Origin: Burkholderiaceae bacterium 26
GTDB taxonomy: Bacteria; Pseudomonadota; Gammaproteobacteria; Burkholderiales; Burkholderiaceae
Direction of reading: 5' to 3'
DNA: 64,000 bases
Assembly (NCBI GenBank): GCA_000955795.1
Contig: JYOB01000003.1
Span: forward strand, 124,001 to 188,000
Numbering within the stretch: the stretch's first letter is position 1; every line of letters begins with the position of its first letter. A program made the position numbers and the translations under genes. Shown piece after piece: positions 26,941-38,085 of the stretch. The notes below the pieces were generated by a model. The model saw nothing but the letters and a program-made list of their open reading frames with translations, did no database searches and had not been told where the DNA came from.

Positions 26941-27308
26941 GGACTGCGTGGGGCTGTGGAGATTTGCAAACGACTTCGACCGTGCGGGTGCCGCAACGTT
27001 CGAGCGGGGTGCACTTGTGGTGCGGATGATGCGCCTGCCTGGTTGCCGATTCATGAACCGGACGGGCCGGCTCGTTGTGCCGGTTTGCGGACGGTTGGGG
27101 CATCCGAGGCAGCCAGTATTATATCTTATATAAGACTTTCATCGGCCTTTCACCAGGGCCTTTATGGTAGCCGCCCGCGCAGGCACGAAACTCGCCAAAT
27201 GGGTGGCGATCCCGTATGATGGACTGAATCTTCAACAGGCAAGGCGGCTAGGGCGACGTGTCACGGGATGTTCCCGGTGCGTCATCTGCAGGCCGCCTTC
27301 GTTGTTTT
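26941..27308. promoter_or_regulatory. Divergent control region DUF3579 / argF with leader hairpin
   Basis: A 368-base space without a convincing gene. An AT-rich stretch at 27117-27135 holds a minus-strand TATAAT (27123-27118) and the palindrome CTTATATAAG (27125-27134). Farther down, TATGAT at 27215-27220 could be the argF -10. Just before argF, AAGGCGGC (27241-27248) pairs with GCCGCCTT (27292-27299). Nested inside are GACG (27255-27258) with CGTC (27280-27283) and CGGG (27264-27267) with CCCG (27273-27276). The stem ends 9 bases before the argF ATG, and no purine-rich ribosome site is visible. Confidence 0.45.
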
Positions 27309-28235
27309 ATGAACCCACCAAGCTCGATCAAGCACTACCTGCAGTTCAAGGACTTTTCGCTGGAAGAGTACGAATACCTGCTGGACCGTTCCGCGATCCT
27401 CAAGGCCAAGTTCAAGAACTACGAGACGTGGCACCCGCTGCACGACCGCACGCTGGCCATGATCTTCGAGAAGAATTCCACGCGTACGCGCCTGTCGTTC
27501 GAAGCTGGCATTCACCAGCTTGGCGGCCACGCGGTCTTCCTGAACACGCGCGATTCCCAACTGGGGCGCGGTGAGCCGATCGAAGACGCCGCGCAGGTCA
27601 TCTCGCGCATGACCGACATCATCATGATCCGCACCTTCGGGCAGGAGATCATCGAACGGTTTGCCGCGCATTCGCGCGTGCCTGTCATCAATGGGCTGAC
27701 CAACGAATACCACCCGTGCCAGGTGCTGGCCGACATCTTCACCTTCATCGAGCAGCGGGGCCCCATCAAGGGCAAGACCGTCACGTGGGTGGGCGATGCC
27801 AACAACATGGCGTACACGTGGATCCAGGCGGCTGAGATTCTGGGCTTCCGCTTCCATTTTTCTGCACCGAAGGGCTATCAGCTTGATCCGGCCATGGTGG
27901 CCGATTCCGCTTTGCCGTTTGTGCACGTGTTCGAAAGCCCGCTCGAAGCCTGCGATGGCGCGCATCTGGTGACCACCGACGTGTGGACCAGCATGGGCTA
28001 CGAAGCCGAGAACGAAGCGCGCAAGAAAGCCTTTGGCGACTGGATGGTCACCGAGGCGATGATGCAGCGCGCGCAACCCGATGCGCTGTTCATGCACTGC
28101 CTGCCCGCGCACCGCGGCGAGGAAGTCGAGGCGGCCGTCATCGACGGCAAGCAAAGCGTCGTGTGGGACGAGGCCGAGAACCGCCTGCACGTGCAGAAGG
28201 CGCTGATGGAATACCTGCTCTGCGGGCGTTACTGA
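27309..28235 (+). CDS. argF: Ornithine carbamoyltransferase ArgF
   Basis: A 308-residue enzyme that makes citrulline from ornithine and carbamoyl phosphate. The carbamoyl-phosphate loop is FEKNSTRTRLSFE near residue 55, HPCQVLADI follows near 135, and the ornithine-binding HCLPAHRGEEV is near 264. The start ATG 27309 gives MNPPSSIKHYLQFKDFS. A hairpin-prone leader precedes it. It is convergent with argG across a strong terminator, so two arginine-pathway genes face each other. Confidence 0.96.
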   Translation: MNPPSSIKHYLQFKDFSLEEYEYLLDRSAILKAKFKNYETWHPLHDRTLAMIFEKNSTRTRLSFEAGIHQLGGHAVFLNTRDSQLGRGEPIEDAAQVISRMTDIIMIRTFGQEIIERFAAHSRVPVINGLTNEYHPCQVLADIFTFIEQRGPIKGKTVTWVGDANNMAYTWIQAAEILGFRFHFSAPKGYQLDPAMVADSALPFVHVFESPLEACDGAHLVTTDVWTSMGYEAENEARKKAFGDWMVTEAMMQRAQPDALFMHCLPAHRGEEVEAAVIDGKQSVVWDEAENRLHVQKALMEYLLCGRY

Positions 28236-28255
28236 GCCCGAGTCTGACGCCATAG

Positions 28256-28291
28256 AAAAAGGCCGCTCCGATTGACGTCGGAGCGGCCTTT
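28256..28291. terminator. Bidirectional terminator between argF and argG
   Basis: AAAGGCCGCTCCGA and TCGGAGCGGCCTTT form a perfect 14-base stem around a 6-base loop, with an A run on the left and a short pyrimidine run on the right. Confidence 0.88.
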
Positions 28292-28311
28292 CGCTTTGGG
28301 GCGACCGGCAG

Positions 28312-29691
<1,380 letters not shown>

Positions 29692-30009
29692 TTAAGCATA
29701 GTGGCAGATGTAGTGGTAGGCCTCGGTCACCCGAATGTCGAACTTCGAGTTGGCCGGAACCTGGAAGCTTTCGCCGGCGCCGGACGTCTTCCACTCATCG
29801 GTGCCGTCGAGCTTGTATTCGCACGAACCACCCACGCACTCCATGATCTCGGCAGCGGCCGTCCCGAAGGTCAGCGTGGCCGGCAGCACCACCCCCACGG
29901 ACTTCTTGGTGCCGTCGGGCAGGGTAAAGCTGTGGCTGACGCACTTTCCGTCAAAGTACACATTGGCCTTGGTGGTCAGGCGGACGCCGTCAAAGGTTTC
30001 GGTGGTCAT
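29692..30009 (-). CDS. ppnP: Pyrimidine/purine nucleoside phosphorylase PpnP
   Basis: A 105-residue cupin-fold protein (formerly DUF1255/YaiE) that phosphorolyses several nucleosides in E. coli. The core reads SHSFTLPDGTKKSVGVVLP and FGTAAAEIMECVGGSCEYKL, and the end is VTEAYHYICHY. The length equals the family norm. It probably shares a transcript with argG. Confidence 0.88.
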   Translation of the reverse strand: MTTETFDGVRLTTKANVYFDGKCVSHSFTLPDGTKKSVGVVLPATLTFGTAAAEIMECVGGSCEYKLDGTDEWKTSGAGESFQVPANSKFDIRVTEAYHYICHYA

Positions 30010-30158
30010 GAAATGGAACGCGAAAAGGGAAGTCGTAGGGTCAAACCAGCCATTTTAGGCCATTGGGTCGACCGCGGGTACGTCAGGCGAGGGTTGCCTG
30101 AGGTCAGGCCTCGCGGGATGTGGCGCAAGGTGCTCAAGAAGCACGTCCGCCGGGTCGT

Positions 30159-31187
30159 TCACACCACCACGGGTTCGGGTTCGATGCGCACGCCAAAGCG
30201 CGCTTGAACCGCGTCCTGGATCTCACGCGCCAGCGTCATCAACTGGACCGCGCTACCGCCGCCACGGTGCACCAGCACCAGCGCCTGCTTTTCATACACG
30301 CCCACCGCGCCGCTCTGCCGGCCCTTGAAGCCGCATTGATCGATTAACCAGCCGGCGGCGAGCTTGTAAGTGCCGTCCGGCTGCGCATACCCGACCAGAT
30401 TCGGGAAGCGCGCAACCAGCGCATCGCGCGTGGCGGCATCGACGATGGGGTTCTTGAAGAAGCTGCCCGCGTTGCCGATCTCCGCCGGGTCGGGCAGCTT
30501 GCGGCGGCGGATGGTGACCACCGCATCGAAGATGTCCTGCGCCGTCGGGCTCGCGATGTTTTGCGCGGCCAGCTCGCGTGCGAGTTCGGCGTAGTGCATG
30601 TCGGGCTGCCAGTCGACTGGCAGGGCGAAGGTGACCTCGGTGATGATGTAGCGATCGGCACCGGCGCGTTTGAAGACGCTGTCGCGGTAGCCAAAGGCGC
30701 AATCGGCGGCGGTAAGGGTGACGAACTCGCCGGCGTGGCGGTCGTATGCGCGCAGGGAGTGGAAGCGGTCCTTGATCTCGACGCCGTATGCGCCGATGTT
30801 CTGGATGGGCGCCGCGCCCACCGTACCGGGAATCAGCGCGAGGTTTTCCAGCCCAGGCAAGCCATGAGAGACGGTGTGAGCCACCAGGCCGTGCCACGAT
30901 TCGCCGCCGCCTGCGGTGACGGTGTGGACTTCGCGGCCATCGACCGTGCTTCGGCCGGCGGCGATGCCCGGAATCTCCATCAGCAGCACGAGGCCTTCGA
31001 AATTGCGCGTGAGCACGACGTTGCTGCCGCCACCCAGCACCAGCACAGGCAGGCCCTGCACGCGCGGGTCGGCCAGCGCCGCGGGAATGTCTTCCGGCGT
31101 GCGCACGTGCGCGGCGTAGCGGGCGGTGGCCTCAAAACGGAACGTGTTGTGCTGGCCTAGGGGATAATGCGTGTCGAGCAACGCCAT
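30159..31187 (-). CDS. murB: UDP-N-acetylenolpyruvoylglucosamine reductase MurB
   Basis: A 342-residue FAD enzyme for the second committed step of peptidoglycan precursor synthesis. The FAD-binding segment reads [19 protein letters not shown], followed by [20 protein letters not shown]. The catalytic Ser region is [11 protein letters not shown] near residue 244, as in type I MurB. The start ATG 31187 gives [16 protein letters not shown]. It is divergent from yajQ. Confidence 0.94.
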   Translation of the reverse strand: MALLDTHYPLGQHNTFRFEATARYAAHVRTPEDIPAALADPRVQGLPVLVLGGGSNVVLTRNFEGLVLLMEIPGIAAGRSTVDGREVHTVTAGGGESWHGLVAHTVSHGLPGLENLALIPGTVGAAPIQNIGAYGVEIKDRFHSLRAYDRHAGEFVTLTAADCAFGYRDSVFKRAGADRYIITEVTFALPVDWQPDMHYAELARELAAQNIASPTAQDIFDAVVTIRRRKLPDPAEIGNAGSFFKNPIVDAATRDALVARFPNLVGYAQPDGTYKLAAGWLIDQCGFKGRQSGAVGVYEKQALVLVHRGGGSAVQLMTLAREIQDAVQARFGVRIEPEPVVV

Positions 31188-31293
31188 AGCGCCAAATCTG
31201 CTGGGAAAGCCGAGATTATAGAAGCCATGGCGCACGCGGCACCTGCAAAGAAGCGCCGCAGCAACCCGAATTCAAGTCTGCAAGGAGAACACG

Positions 31294-31779
31294 ATGCCGT
31301 CGTTTGACGTGGTATGCGAAGCCAACATGGTGGAAGTGAAGAACGCCGTGGAACAGGCCAACAAAGAGATTTCGACGCGATTCGACTTCAAGGGCTCGGA
31401 CTCCCGGGTCGAGCACAAGGAGCAGGAACTGACCTTGTTTGCCGATGACGATTTCAAGATCGGCCAGGTGAACGATGTGCTGATGAACAAGCTCGCCAAG
31501 CGCAACGTCGACGTGCGCTTCCTTGATTATCAAGACAAGCAGAAGATCGGCGGCGACAAGATGAAGCAGGTCGTCAAGATCAAGAAGGGCGTCTCTGGCG
31601 ATCTGGCCAAGAAGATCGTCAAGACGATCAAGGACAGCAAGATCAAGGTGCAGGCAAGCATTCAGGGCGATGCGGTGCGTGTGACCGGCGCCAAGCGGGA
31701 TGACCTGCAAAGCGTGATCGCCATGCTGCGCAAGGAAGTGAGCGACACGCCGCTGGATTTCAATAACTTCCGCGACTGA
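31294..31779 (+). CDS. YajQ-family nucleotide-binding protein
   Basis: A 161-residue protein of the YajQ/UPF0234 family; some members bind cyclic di-GMP and affect virulence gene expression. The N-terminus is [21 protein letters not shown] and the C-terminus ends in LDFNNFRD, both typical. A good AGGAG lies 8 bases before the ATG. It is monocistronic, ended by a hairpin terminator. Nucleotide binding is from family knowledge only. Confidence 0.9.
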   Translation: MPSFDVVCEANMVEVKNAVEQANKEISTRFDFKGSDSRVEHKEQELTLFADDDFKIGQVNDVLMNKLAKRNVDVRFLDYQDKQKIGGDKMKQVVKIKKGVSGDLAKKIVKTIKDSKIKVQASIQGDAVRVTGAKRDDLQSVIAMLRKEVSDTPLDFNNFRD

Positions 31780-31800
31780 GCCCGTCGCACTTCCAAGCAA

Positions 31801-31828
31801 AACGCCCCGCACGAGCGGGGCGTTTGCA
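31801..31828. terminator. Terminator after yajQ
   Basis: AACGCCCCGC and GCGGGGCGTT form a 10-base stem around ACGA, with A-rich sequence to the left and a short T-rich stretch to the right. It serves yajQ and the convergent acylase gene. Confidence 0.85.
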
Positions 31829-31845
31829 TTTGCGGTAGCAAAACT

Positions 31846-34233
31846 TCACTGCGACAGCTTGGTCACCTTCAGTGCCGGATCAGCGGCGATGGCGGCTTCC
31901 GAGAACGGCAGCCGGTTCCAGCGCTTCGCAGAGAACTCGCGCATCTGGTCGAACGCATGCGGCGATGCCGGATCGCTGGATTCACCGTAGGTCAGAAGCG
32001 CATCGGCCACGGGGCCCTGATCGTCAAACGTGACGGTCTGGATGTAGCTCGTGCCGAAATACACTTGCAAGCCTTTCGGGCCGATCGGCGTGCTTTGCAG
32101 CTTGTTCAGCACGCCTTCGTATTCCTCGCCACCGTGCAGGGCGATGTCGCCACCCGGCGCGTGGGCCGCCTGAACCGTGCCCAGCGGTGCATCCAGCGCA
32201 AAGCCGGCCGTGCGGACGGCGCCCACGGCATCTTTCAACGCTTTGAACACGGCTGTGCGCACGGTTGCATCGCCCATGCGCAGGTTGCGCGGTGTGTGGA
32301 TCGGATCAGCCGGGTTGAAGTCGACCGCGTAGACATGCGGGACGTCCTTGGCGCGCATCCAGAACTCGCGGAACAGGTGTGCAGCGCGAGCGTCGACGTT
32401 GTCCGTGAGGTTCCATTGCGCAAGGGCAGCGCAGCCGTCGCGCACATCGGCATCGAGGTTGGCCGTGGCTTTGCAGGCGGCCAGCAGATCGTCGCGCACG
32501 AGGTGGCCGGCGAGGTTGGCGTCGCGGAAGATCATCGCCTGCAGGTTCGGCAGGTTGACCTTGTTGCCGGGCAGTCCGTCGGTGCCGGCGAGGCGGCGCT
32601 CGATTTCGATGAGGCCGATGCGGGTGCGCAGGCGTTGCGGCACGTCGGTCGAGCCCATCACCGGCGAGAAACCCGTCAGTTTCTGCGCCGGGTTGGCCAA
32701 CCACGAGCTGTCGTTGCTGTTGGCGACGTAGTCATCGCGCTCGAGCACCGGCATGCGTGCGGGCGCCACCAGGCCCGGCACCGGCGATGCCGGATCGACT
32801 TGCCAGTTGCACGCGCTGCGTGAGCCGTCGAGCAGCACCAATCCCACGCCCTTGAAGAGCTTGTCGGCCAGCGGAGACGGCGCGCAACGCTTGAGCGCCT
32901 CAGCCGACACATCCGGCGTGGTCGACACGTCGGCAAACAGCGCACGGCCGTTGCGGTCGGTGGCAATCGTGTTCACCCAGGGAATGCCGAGGTTGCTGAT
33001 GGCCTGCCGGATGCCGGCCACGTCCTTGGCCTGTGCGATATGCAGCCACGTATCGATTGAGCGCGTGTTGTTGCGATTGGCGTCGCGCAGCGTGTAGGCC
33101 CTCTGCGAGGTCCACGGCATGCCGCCGGCGGGCATCGACAGCACGGGGCCATACACCGTGTTGTAGAAGGTGTGCGTGCGACGCTCGATGCGGCCGTCCG
33201 GCAGCTTCACGTCAAAGGCCACGGTGCGCGTGGTCATCTTGTGCGGCTTGCCGTCGATCAGGTAGGTGGTCGGATCGCCCTCGGCAAGCTTCAGTTCGAA
33301 CAGCGTGAAGCGGCGGCCGGTGGAAACGGTGTGCGTCCATGCCACGTCTTTGTTGAAGCCGATGCTGACGACGGGGAACGCGGCAATCGACGCGCCCATT
33401 ACATCCAGCTTCCCGGGCACGGTCAGGTGGACTTGGTAGAAGCGGTTGGTGGTCGTCCACGGAAAGTGCGGGTTGCCGAGCAGCACGCCGCGGCCGTTGT
33501 CCGTGGCGGCCTTGCCGAACGCCCAGCCGTTGGAGCCGATCGGCATGTCGCGCAGTTGCAGGTCGCGGTCGAGTGCGGCGGTGTCGACGGCATGCGGTGG
33601 AATGACGGCGGAGGCAGGCGCGCCGCCCGGCGGCTGCGCAGCGACGATGCTCGCCAGCATGGCGCCTGCGCTGGCCTGGATGGCCTTTTCTTCGCCCATC
33701 AGCATCATGTCGGCCATCGTGAGGGGACGCACCCATTCGGCATTGCGGCAGGCCGCAGGGCGGCTGGCGGCCGGCGTGTCTTTCAGATAGCGGTTGTAGC
33801 CCGCGATGTAACCGCGCAGCAGCTCGCGCGCTTCAGGCGACATTTGCGCATAGCCAGCTCGCAGGCCAGCTTCATCAAACGCGCTCTTGAAGAAGGCATC
33901 TGCTTGCGTATTGGGCACCGGCTTGAACGACACCACGACGGTGCCGTCCGGCCCGAATGTCTTCGAGCGCTCGCCGTTGACGGTGACGACCTGATCGGCG
34001 AGCAGGCACACGTTGTCCTGCGCATAGGCATAGGCCATGCCGAAGCCGAGGCTGGCGTAATCGTTGGCGCGGACGTGCGGAATGCCGAAGCGGGTGCGGC
34101 TGATTTCGGCCGAAAGGCCGGTGTCCGAAGGCGTGGCCCAGCCGCTGTCTGTGCTGGCGCAGCCGGCCAGTGCCGCAAGCGCGGCTATGGCAAGCGTGCC
34201 GCGCAGTGCGAATCCCTGCATGAATTGCTGCAT
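31846..34233 (-). CDS. Penicillin/AHL acylase family lipoprotein
   Basis: A 795-residue Ntn-hydrolase precursor. A lipoprotein signal (LAALAGCAS, Cys near residue 25) is followed by the alpha chain. The autoproteolytic site is GSNGWAFG, where Ser234 would become the N-terminal nucleophile of the beta chain. HTVSTGRRFTLFEL and YVANSNDSSWLANP are family segments in the beta chain. Ralstonia homologues (Aac, AiiD) hydrolyse long-chain N-acylhomoserine lactones, so quorum quenching is likely but the substrate is inferred. The start at 34233 is supported by TCAGGAGACA upstream. It is divergent from a GlxA-type regulator 160 bases away. Confidence 0.85.
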   Translation of the reverse strand: MQQFMQGFALRGTLAIAALAALAGCASTDSGWATPSDTGLSAEISRTRFGIPHVRANDYASLGFGMAYAYAQDNVCLLADQVVTVNGERSKTFGPDGTVVVSFKPVPNTQADAFFKSAFDEAGLRAGYAQMSPEARELLRGYIAGYNRYLKDTPAASRPAACRNAEWVRPLTMADMMLMGEEKAIQASAGAMLASIVAAQPPGGAPASAVIPPHAVDTAALDRDLQLRDMPIGSNGWAFGKAATDNGRGVLLGNPHFPWTTTNRFYQVHLTVPGKLDVMGASIAAFPVVSIGFNKDVAWTHTVSTGRRFTLFELKLAEGDPTTYLIDGKPHKMTTRTVAFDVKLPDGRIERRTHTFYNTVYGPVLSMPAGGMPWTSQRAYTLRDANRNNTRSIDTWLHIAQAKDVAGIRQAISNLGIPWVNTIATDRNGRALFADVSTTPDVSAEALKRCAPSPLADKLFKGVGLVLLDGSRSACNWQVDPASPVPGLVAPARMPVLERDDYVANSNDSSWLANPAQKLTGFSPVMGSTDVPQRLRTRIGLIEIERRLAGTDGLPGNKVNLPNLQAMIFRDANLAGHLVRDDLLAACKATANLDADVRDGCAALAQWNLTDNVDARAAHLFREFWMRAKDVPHVYAVDFNPADPIHTPRNLRMGDATVRTAVFKALKDAVGAVRTAGFALDAPLGTVQAAHAPGGDIALHGGEEYEGVLNKLQSTPIGPKGLQVYFGTSYIQTVTFDDQGPVADALLTYGESSDPASPHAFDQMREFSAKRWNRLPFSEAAIAADPALKVTKLSQ

Positions 34234-34393
34234 CGTGCGTTGTCTCCTGATGTCGGTGTTGTTATGGGCGGTTGCGTCTGTGCGCAGCCACCGTCGCATC
34301 GTCAATCGGGCGAATCCGATTCGAAAGAGGTATTCCCGCCAGAATTAGGGCCAATATCGCCACGTGGATTGCCGCACATGCCTATACTCGGGC

Positions 34394-35410
34394 ATGCCAA
34401 CAATCGACCTGCTGACCTTTCCCGACGCCGCTTTCTCCACGCTGGCGACCGCTGCCGACACGCTCGGCGTGGCCAATGCGCTGGCTTCCATGCAAGCCGG
34501 CAAGCGGGCCAATGCCGCCAAGACGCCGGTGTTCGGCTGGCGCCTCATCGCGCGGGACCCTGCGCGGTGGCAGGCTGCGGCAGAAACGCTCGCGTGCCCT
34601 TGTGGCGCACTACCGGAAGAGAACACGCACCTCGGTGATGCGTTGATCGTTCCTCCGCTGCATTTCGATCACATCGGCACGCTGGAGCAGCGTCTGGCGT
34701 TGCTGGAAGTGGAGCGCGCCACGATCCGCCGTTACCTGGATGCAGGACGGCTGGTGGCGTCATCCTTCACAGGTGTGGCGATGCTGGCCGACGTGCTGCC
34801 CGCCGGCCAACGGTTGACAGTGACATGGCTCATCGCAGGTTGGGTGCAGGGCTACTTTCCGCATCTGAAAGCCGCGCCGGCGCAGGCTATCGTCAGCAGC
34901 GGCAACGTCATCACCGCCCGGGCGATGGAGCATGGCGTGGCGCTCATGCACCGCGTGGTCGCCCGGCTGGCTGATGCGCGGCTCGCGCGCACGCTGGGCA
35001 ATACGGTGCTCGACCACCCCTCCCGCGGCGAGGCGATCGGCATCTGGCTGCGCAGCAAACCGGCCATTCGCGACAGCGTCGTGCTGCGCGCGCGGCGTTA
35101 TCTGCAGCAGCATCTGCACGAACCGTTTGATCTTGGAAGACTTGCTGCCGTCGCCTCCACCAGCGAGCGGACGCTGCTGCGGCATTTCACGAAAACGGTG
35201 GGGATGTCGCCGTTGCAATTGCTGCACCGGCTGCGCGTGGAGCGCGCGTGCCACTTGCTGGAAGTCAGCACGCTGAGCCTGACGACGATTGCCGAGCAGT
35301 GCGGCTATCAGGACATGTCCGCCTTCCGGCGGTTGATCCGGCGGCACACGGGCCGGCCGCCGGGGGAACATCGGCGCGCGCATTCGGTGCGCGCCGAGCT
35401 GCGCAATTAG
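34394..35410 (+). CDS. GlxA-family transcriptional regulator (DJ-1/PfpI plus AraC HTH)
   Basis: A 338-residue regulator. Residues 1-200 form a DJ-1/PfpI-type sensing domain ([38 protein letters not shown]). Residues about 225-325 are an AraC helix-turn-helix pair ([20 protein letters not shown] and [20 protein letters not shown]). It is divergent from the acylase lipoprotein gene and may control it; no operator is obvious. The stop overlaps the convergent plsY stop by three bases. The effector is unknown. Confidence 0.82.
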   Translation: MPTIDLLTFPDAAFSTLATAADTLGVANALASMQAGKRANAAKTPVFGWRLIARDPARWQAAAETLACPCGALPEENTHLGDALIVPPLHFDHIGTLEQRLALLEVERATIRRYLDAGRLVASSFTGVAMLADVLPAGQRLTVTWLIAGWVQGYFPHLKAAPAQAIVSSGNVITARAMEHGVALMHRVVARLADARLARTLGNTVLDHPSRGEAIGIWLRSKPAIRDSVVLRARRYLQQHLHEPFDLGRLAAVASTSERTLLRHFTKTVGMSPLQLLHRLRVERACHLLEVSTLSLTTIAEQCGYQDMSAFRRLIRRHTGRPPGEHRRAHSVRAELRN

Positions 35411-36030
35411 GCGGCTTTTTTCTTCTCGCCGATACGGCTTTCCTTGCCGGCCAGCAGCTTGGCGATATTGGCGCGGTGGCGTGCGATGAGCAGCACCGCC
35501 ATCAGCGCAACCGCCCCGGCAATCCAGTCGAAGCCGTTCATCAGCACGTAGAAGAACGGCGCGAACACCGCCGACACCAGCGCCGCCAGCGACGAGTAGC
35601 GGAAGAACACGGCGATGATGAGCCACGTAGCCAGCGTTGCCAGCCCGAGCCACACGTTCAGCGCCAGCAGGATGCCCGCGGCCGTGGCGACGCCCTTGCC
35701 GCCCGCAAAGCGATGGAACACCGGATACAGGTGACCTAGGAACACGGCGATCACCACCAGCGCGATGCCGGTCTCATCTACGCCAAAGCGCGGCGCCAGG
35801 AATAGCGCCAGCCACACCGCCAGCCAGCCCTTGGCCGCATCGCCGAGCAGCGTGATGATGGCTGCCTTCTTGTTGCCCGATCGCAGCACGTTGGTGGCGC
35901 CGGGGTTGCCCGAGCCGTAGGTGCGTGGGTCTGCCAGACCCATGGCGCGACTCACCACCACGGCAAACGAAATCGAGCCGATCAGGTAGGCGGCCACGGC
36001 AAAAATGACGGTTGCGACGACTGGTGACAT
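35407..36030 (-). CDS. plsY: Glycerol-3-phosphate acyltransferase PlsY
   Basis: A 207-residue membrane enzyme that acylates glycerol-3-phosphate from acyl phosphate, the first step of phospholipid synthesis. Family motifs are [35 protein letters not shown] and the glycine-rich [14 protein letters not shown]. It has five hydrophobic segments. The 3' end overlaps that of the glxA-type gene. Confidence 0.93.
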   Translation of the reverse strand: MSPVVATVIFAVAAYLIGSISFAVVVSRAMGLADPRTYGSGNPGATNVLRSGNKKAAIITLLGDAAKGWLAVWLALFLAPRFGVDETGIALVVIAVFLGHLYPVFHRFAGGKGVATAAGILLALNVWLGLATLATWLIIAVFFRYSSLAALVSAVFAPFFYVLMNGFDWIAGAVALMAVLLIARHRANIAKLLAGKESRIGEKKKAA

Positions 36031-36100
36031 ATGGAATGTGAGAAATCAGGCTGCGGGATTGTAGCGTGGCCGCAAGCGTGCCCCAGCGGCGGCGTTCGTT

Positions 36101-36592
36101 TCAATCGGGGTTTGCACAATTGACGGGCTGCGCGTTCAGCACCGACGTCAGCACGCTGGGCGCCAGGCTCACCAGAAAGCCGCGCCGCCCGCCGTTGATG
36201 TAGATGCGCTCCAGCCCCAGCACGCTCGCCTCCACGTACACCGGCATCGCCTTACGCACGCCAAACGGCGATGTGCCGCCGACGAGGTAGCCGCTATGCC
36301 GTTGCGCCACCTCGGGCTTGCATGGCTGCACGCTCTTGCGGCCGGTCTGCCGCGCGAGGTTCTTGGTCGAGACCGAGCAATCGCCGTGCATCAGCACGAT
36401 CAGCGGCTTGGCGTTCTCGTCTTCCATGACGAGCGTCTTGACGACGGCGTGTTCGTCCACGCCAAGTTGGCGGGATGACTCGGTTGTGCCGCCCTTGTCG
36501 ACATAGTCGTAGGTGTGTTCGGTAAAGGCGACGCCATGTGCCTTGAGGAACTGCGTGGCGGGCGTCTCGGAAACGTGCTTGGACTTGCTCAT
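36101..36592 (-). CDS. ybaK: YbaK/EbsC-type Cys-tRNA(Pro) deacylase
   Basis: A 163-residue aminoacyl-tRNA editing protein that hydrolyses Cys-tRNA(Pro). The motif with the catalytic Lys is VDEHAVVKTLVMED near residue 50, and the glycine-rich end is GGTSPFGVRKAMPVYVE. The start is ATG 36592. It follows xerD on the same strand (22-base gap). Confidence 0.88.
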   Translation of the reverse strand: MSKSKHVSETPATQFLKAHGVAFTEHTYDYVDKGGTTESSRQLGVDEHAVVKTLVMEDENAKPLIVLMHGDCSVSTKNLARQTGRKSVQPCKPEVAQRHSGYLVGGTSPFGVRKAMPVYVEASVLGLERIYINGGRRGFLVSLAPSVLTSVLNAQPVNCANPD

Positions 36593-36614
36593 ACGGGGCA
36601 GGGAAGAACGATCG

Positions 36615-37550
36615 CTATCCGCGCGGATGGTGCTGTGCGTGCAGCGTGCGCAGCCGCTCGCGCGCGACGTGGGTGTAGATTTGCGTGGTGGAAATATCTG
36701 CGTGGCCGAGCAGCATCTGCACCACGCGCAAGTCTGCGCCGTGGTTGAGCAGGTGCGTGGCAAACGCGTGCCGCAACGTGTGCGGCGACAGCGGCGCGTG
36801 GATATCGGCGAGCAGCGCGTAGCGCTTGATGAGATACCAGAAGGCCTGGCGCGTCATGCCTTCGCCGCGCGCGGTGACGAACAGCGCGTCCGCCGTGCGC
36901 TCGCCGAGCAGCGCCGTGCGGCCATCGCGTAAATAACGCCGCAGCCAGTCGCCGGCTTCGGCGCCAAACGGCACCAAGCGGTCCTTGCCGCCTTTGCCGC
37001 CAACCACGCGCACCACACCTTCGTTCAGGCCGACTTCCACCGTTTTCAGCGCGACGATTTCCGACACGCGCAGCCCGCTCGCATACATCAGCTCGATCAT
37101 CGCGCGGTCGCGCAGGCCGAGTGGCGTGTCGACATCCGGCGCGTTGATGAGCGCTTCGACTTGCGTTTCGGACAGCGTCTTCGGAAAGCGCGGCGGCTGC
37201 TTGGCGGTCGGTAGCAGGCGCGACGGATCGGTGCTCACAACGTGCTCGCGCAGCGCCCACTGGAAGAAGCGCTTGAACACGGTGCGGCGTCGGTTGGCAG
37301 ACGATGCTCGGCTCTCGGCATGGCGTGCGGCAAAGTAATCAGCCAGGTCACCGTCTTCGGTTTCGGCGATGGACTTGCTGCGCTCGGCGAGCCAGTGCGC
37401 GTAGAGCGTCAGGTCGCGCCGGTACGCATCGAGCGTATTGCGAGCGAGGCCATCTTCCAGCCACAGCGCGTCGCAAAAGCGCTGGATGGCATCTGCGCTT
37501 TGCGGCGGCAAGGCCGGGGCTTCGGCGTCTTTCAGTGCAGCCTTTCTCAT
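36615..37550 (-). CDS. xerD: Site-specific tyrosine recombinase XerD
   Basis: A 311-residue recombinase that resolves chromosome dimers at dif with XerC. The N-terminal SAM-like domain (IQRFCDALWLEDGLARNTL) is followed by the catalytic domain. The Arg is in YASGLRVSEIVAL, the Lys is in GKGGKDRLVPF, HTLRHAFATHLL holds the His and Arg, and GHADISTTQIYTHV carries the His and the nucleophilic Tyr. The start ATG overlaps the ogt stop by four bases. Confidence 0.93.
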   Translation of the reverse strand: MRKAALKDAEAPALPPQSADAIQRFCDALWLEDGLARNTLDAYRRDLTLYAHWLAERSKSIAETEDGDLADYFAARHAESRASSANRRRTVFKRFFQWALREHVVSTDPSRLLPTAKQPPRFPKTLSETQVEALINAPDVDTPLGLRDRAMIELMYASGLRVSEIVALKTVEVGLNEGVVRVVGGKGGKDRLVPFGAEAGDWLRRYLRDGRTALLGERTADALFVTARGEGMTRQAFWYLIKRYALLADIHAPLSPHTLRHAFATHLLNHGADLRVVQMLLGHADISTTQIYTHVARERLRTLHAQHHPRG

Positions 37551-38023
37551 ATCAGCATCACGCCTTCGTGGCGCAGCAGCCAGTGCTTGATGTTCAGCAG
37601 GTAGCCATCCGTGTGGTGCGAAAACCCGCCGATGCCCGACGCGCTCACCACGCGGTGGCAAGGGATGAGGATCGGGAACCAGTTATCGCCGCATGCCTGG
37701 CCCACCGCGCGCGGCACGCTGCCGATCTGTTGCGCGATGGTGCCGTAGGTGATGACGCTGCCGCACGGGATGGCGCTGATGGCTCGCCACACTCGGTGCT
37801 GGAAATCGGTGCCGGCGGGCGCGAGCGGGATATCGAAACTTGCGCGTGGGTCGCTGTAGTACGCGTCGAGCTGGCGGGCCAGACTGGCGATCAACGCATC
37901 TGATGAATCGACGGTGGGCGTGCTTTCGGGCAGGTAAGCGAGTTCACGCAGGGCGCCGTCGGCCACGCGCACGCCCAGCTTGCCAAAGGGCGCTTCCAGA
38001 ACGGCGTCGAAAGGGGATGGCAT
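37547..38023 (-). CDS. ogt: Methylated-DNA--protein-cysteine methyltransferase Ogt
   Basis: A 158-residue suicide repair protein for O6-methylguanine. The active-site motif is ILIPCHRVVS. The helix-turn-helix before it contains CGSVITYGTIAQQIGSVPRAVGQA, and the winged end is DGYLLNIKHWLLRHEG. It is a second alkyltransferase in addition to the ada domain 32 kb away. It is coupled to xerD by an ATGA overlap. Confidence 0.92.
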   Translation of the reverse strand: MPSPFDAVLEAPFGKLGVRVADGALRELAYLPESTPTVDSSDALIASLARQLDAYYSDPRASFDIPLAPAGTDFQHRVWRAISAIPCGSVITYGTIAQQIGSVPRAVGQACGDNWFPILIPCHRVVSASGIGGFSHHTDGYLLNIKHWLLRHEGVMLI

Positions 38024-38085
38024 GACAGGGGCCGGCGCTGAAAAACAATCCTGCGAATCTAGCACAGGCCCCCAGGCGGGCAGCG

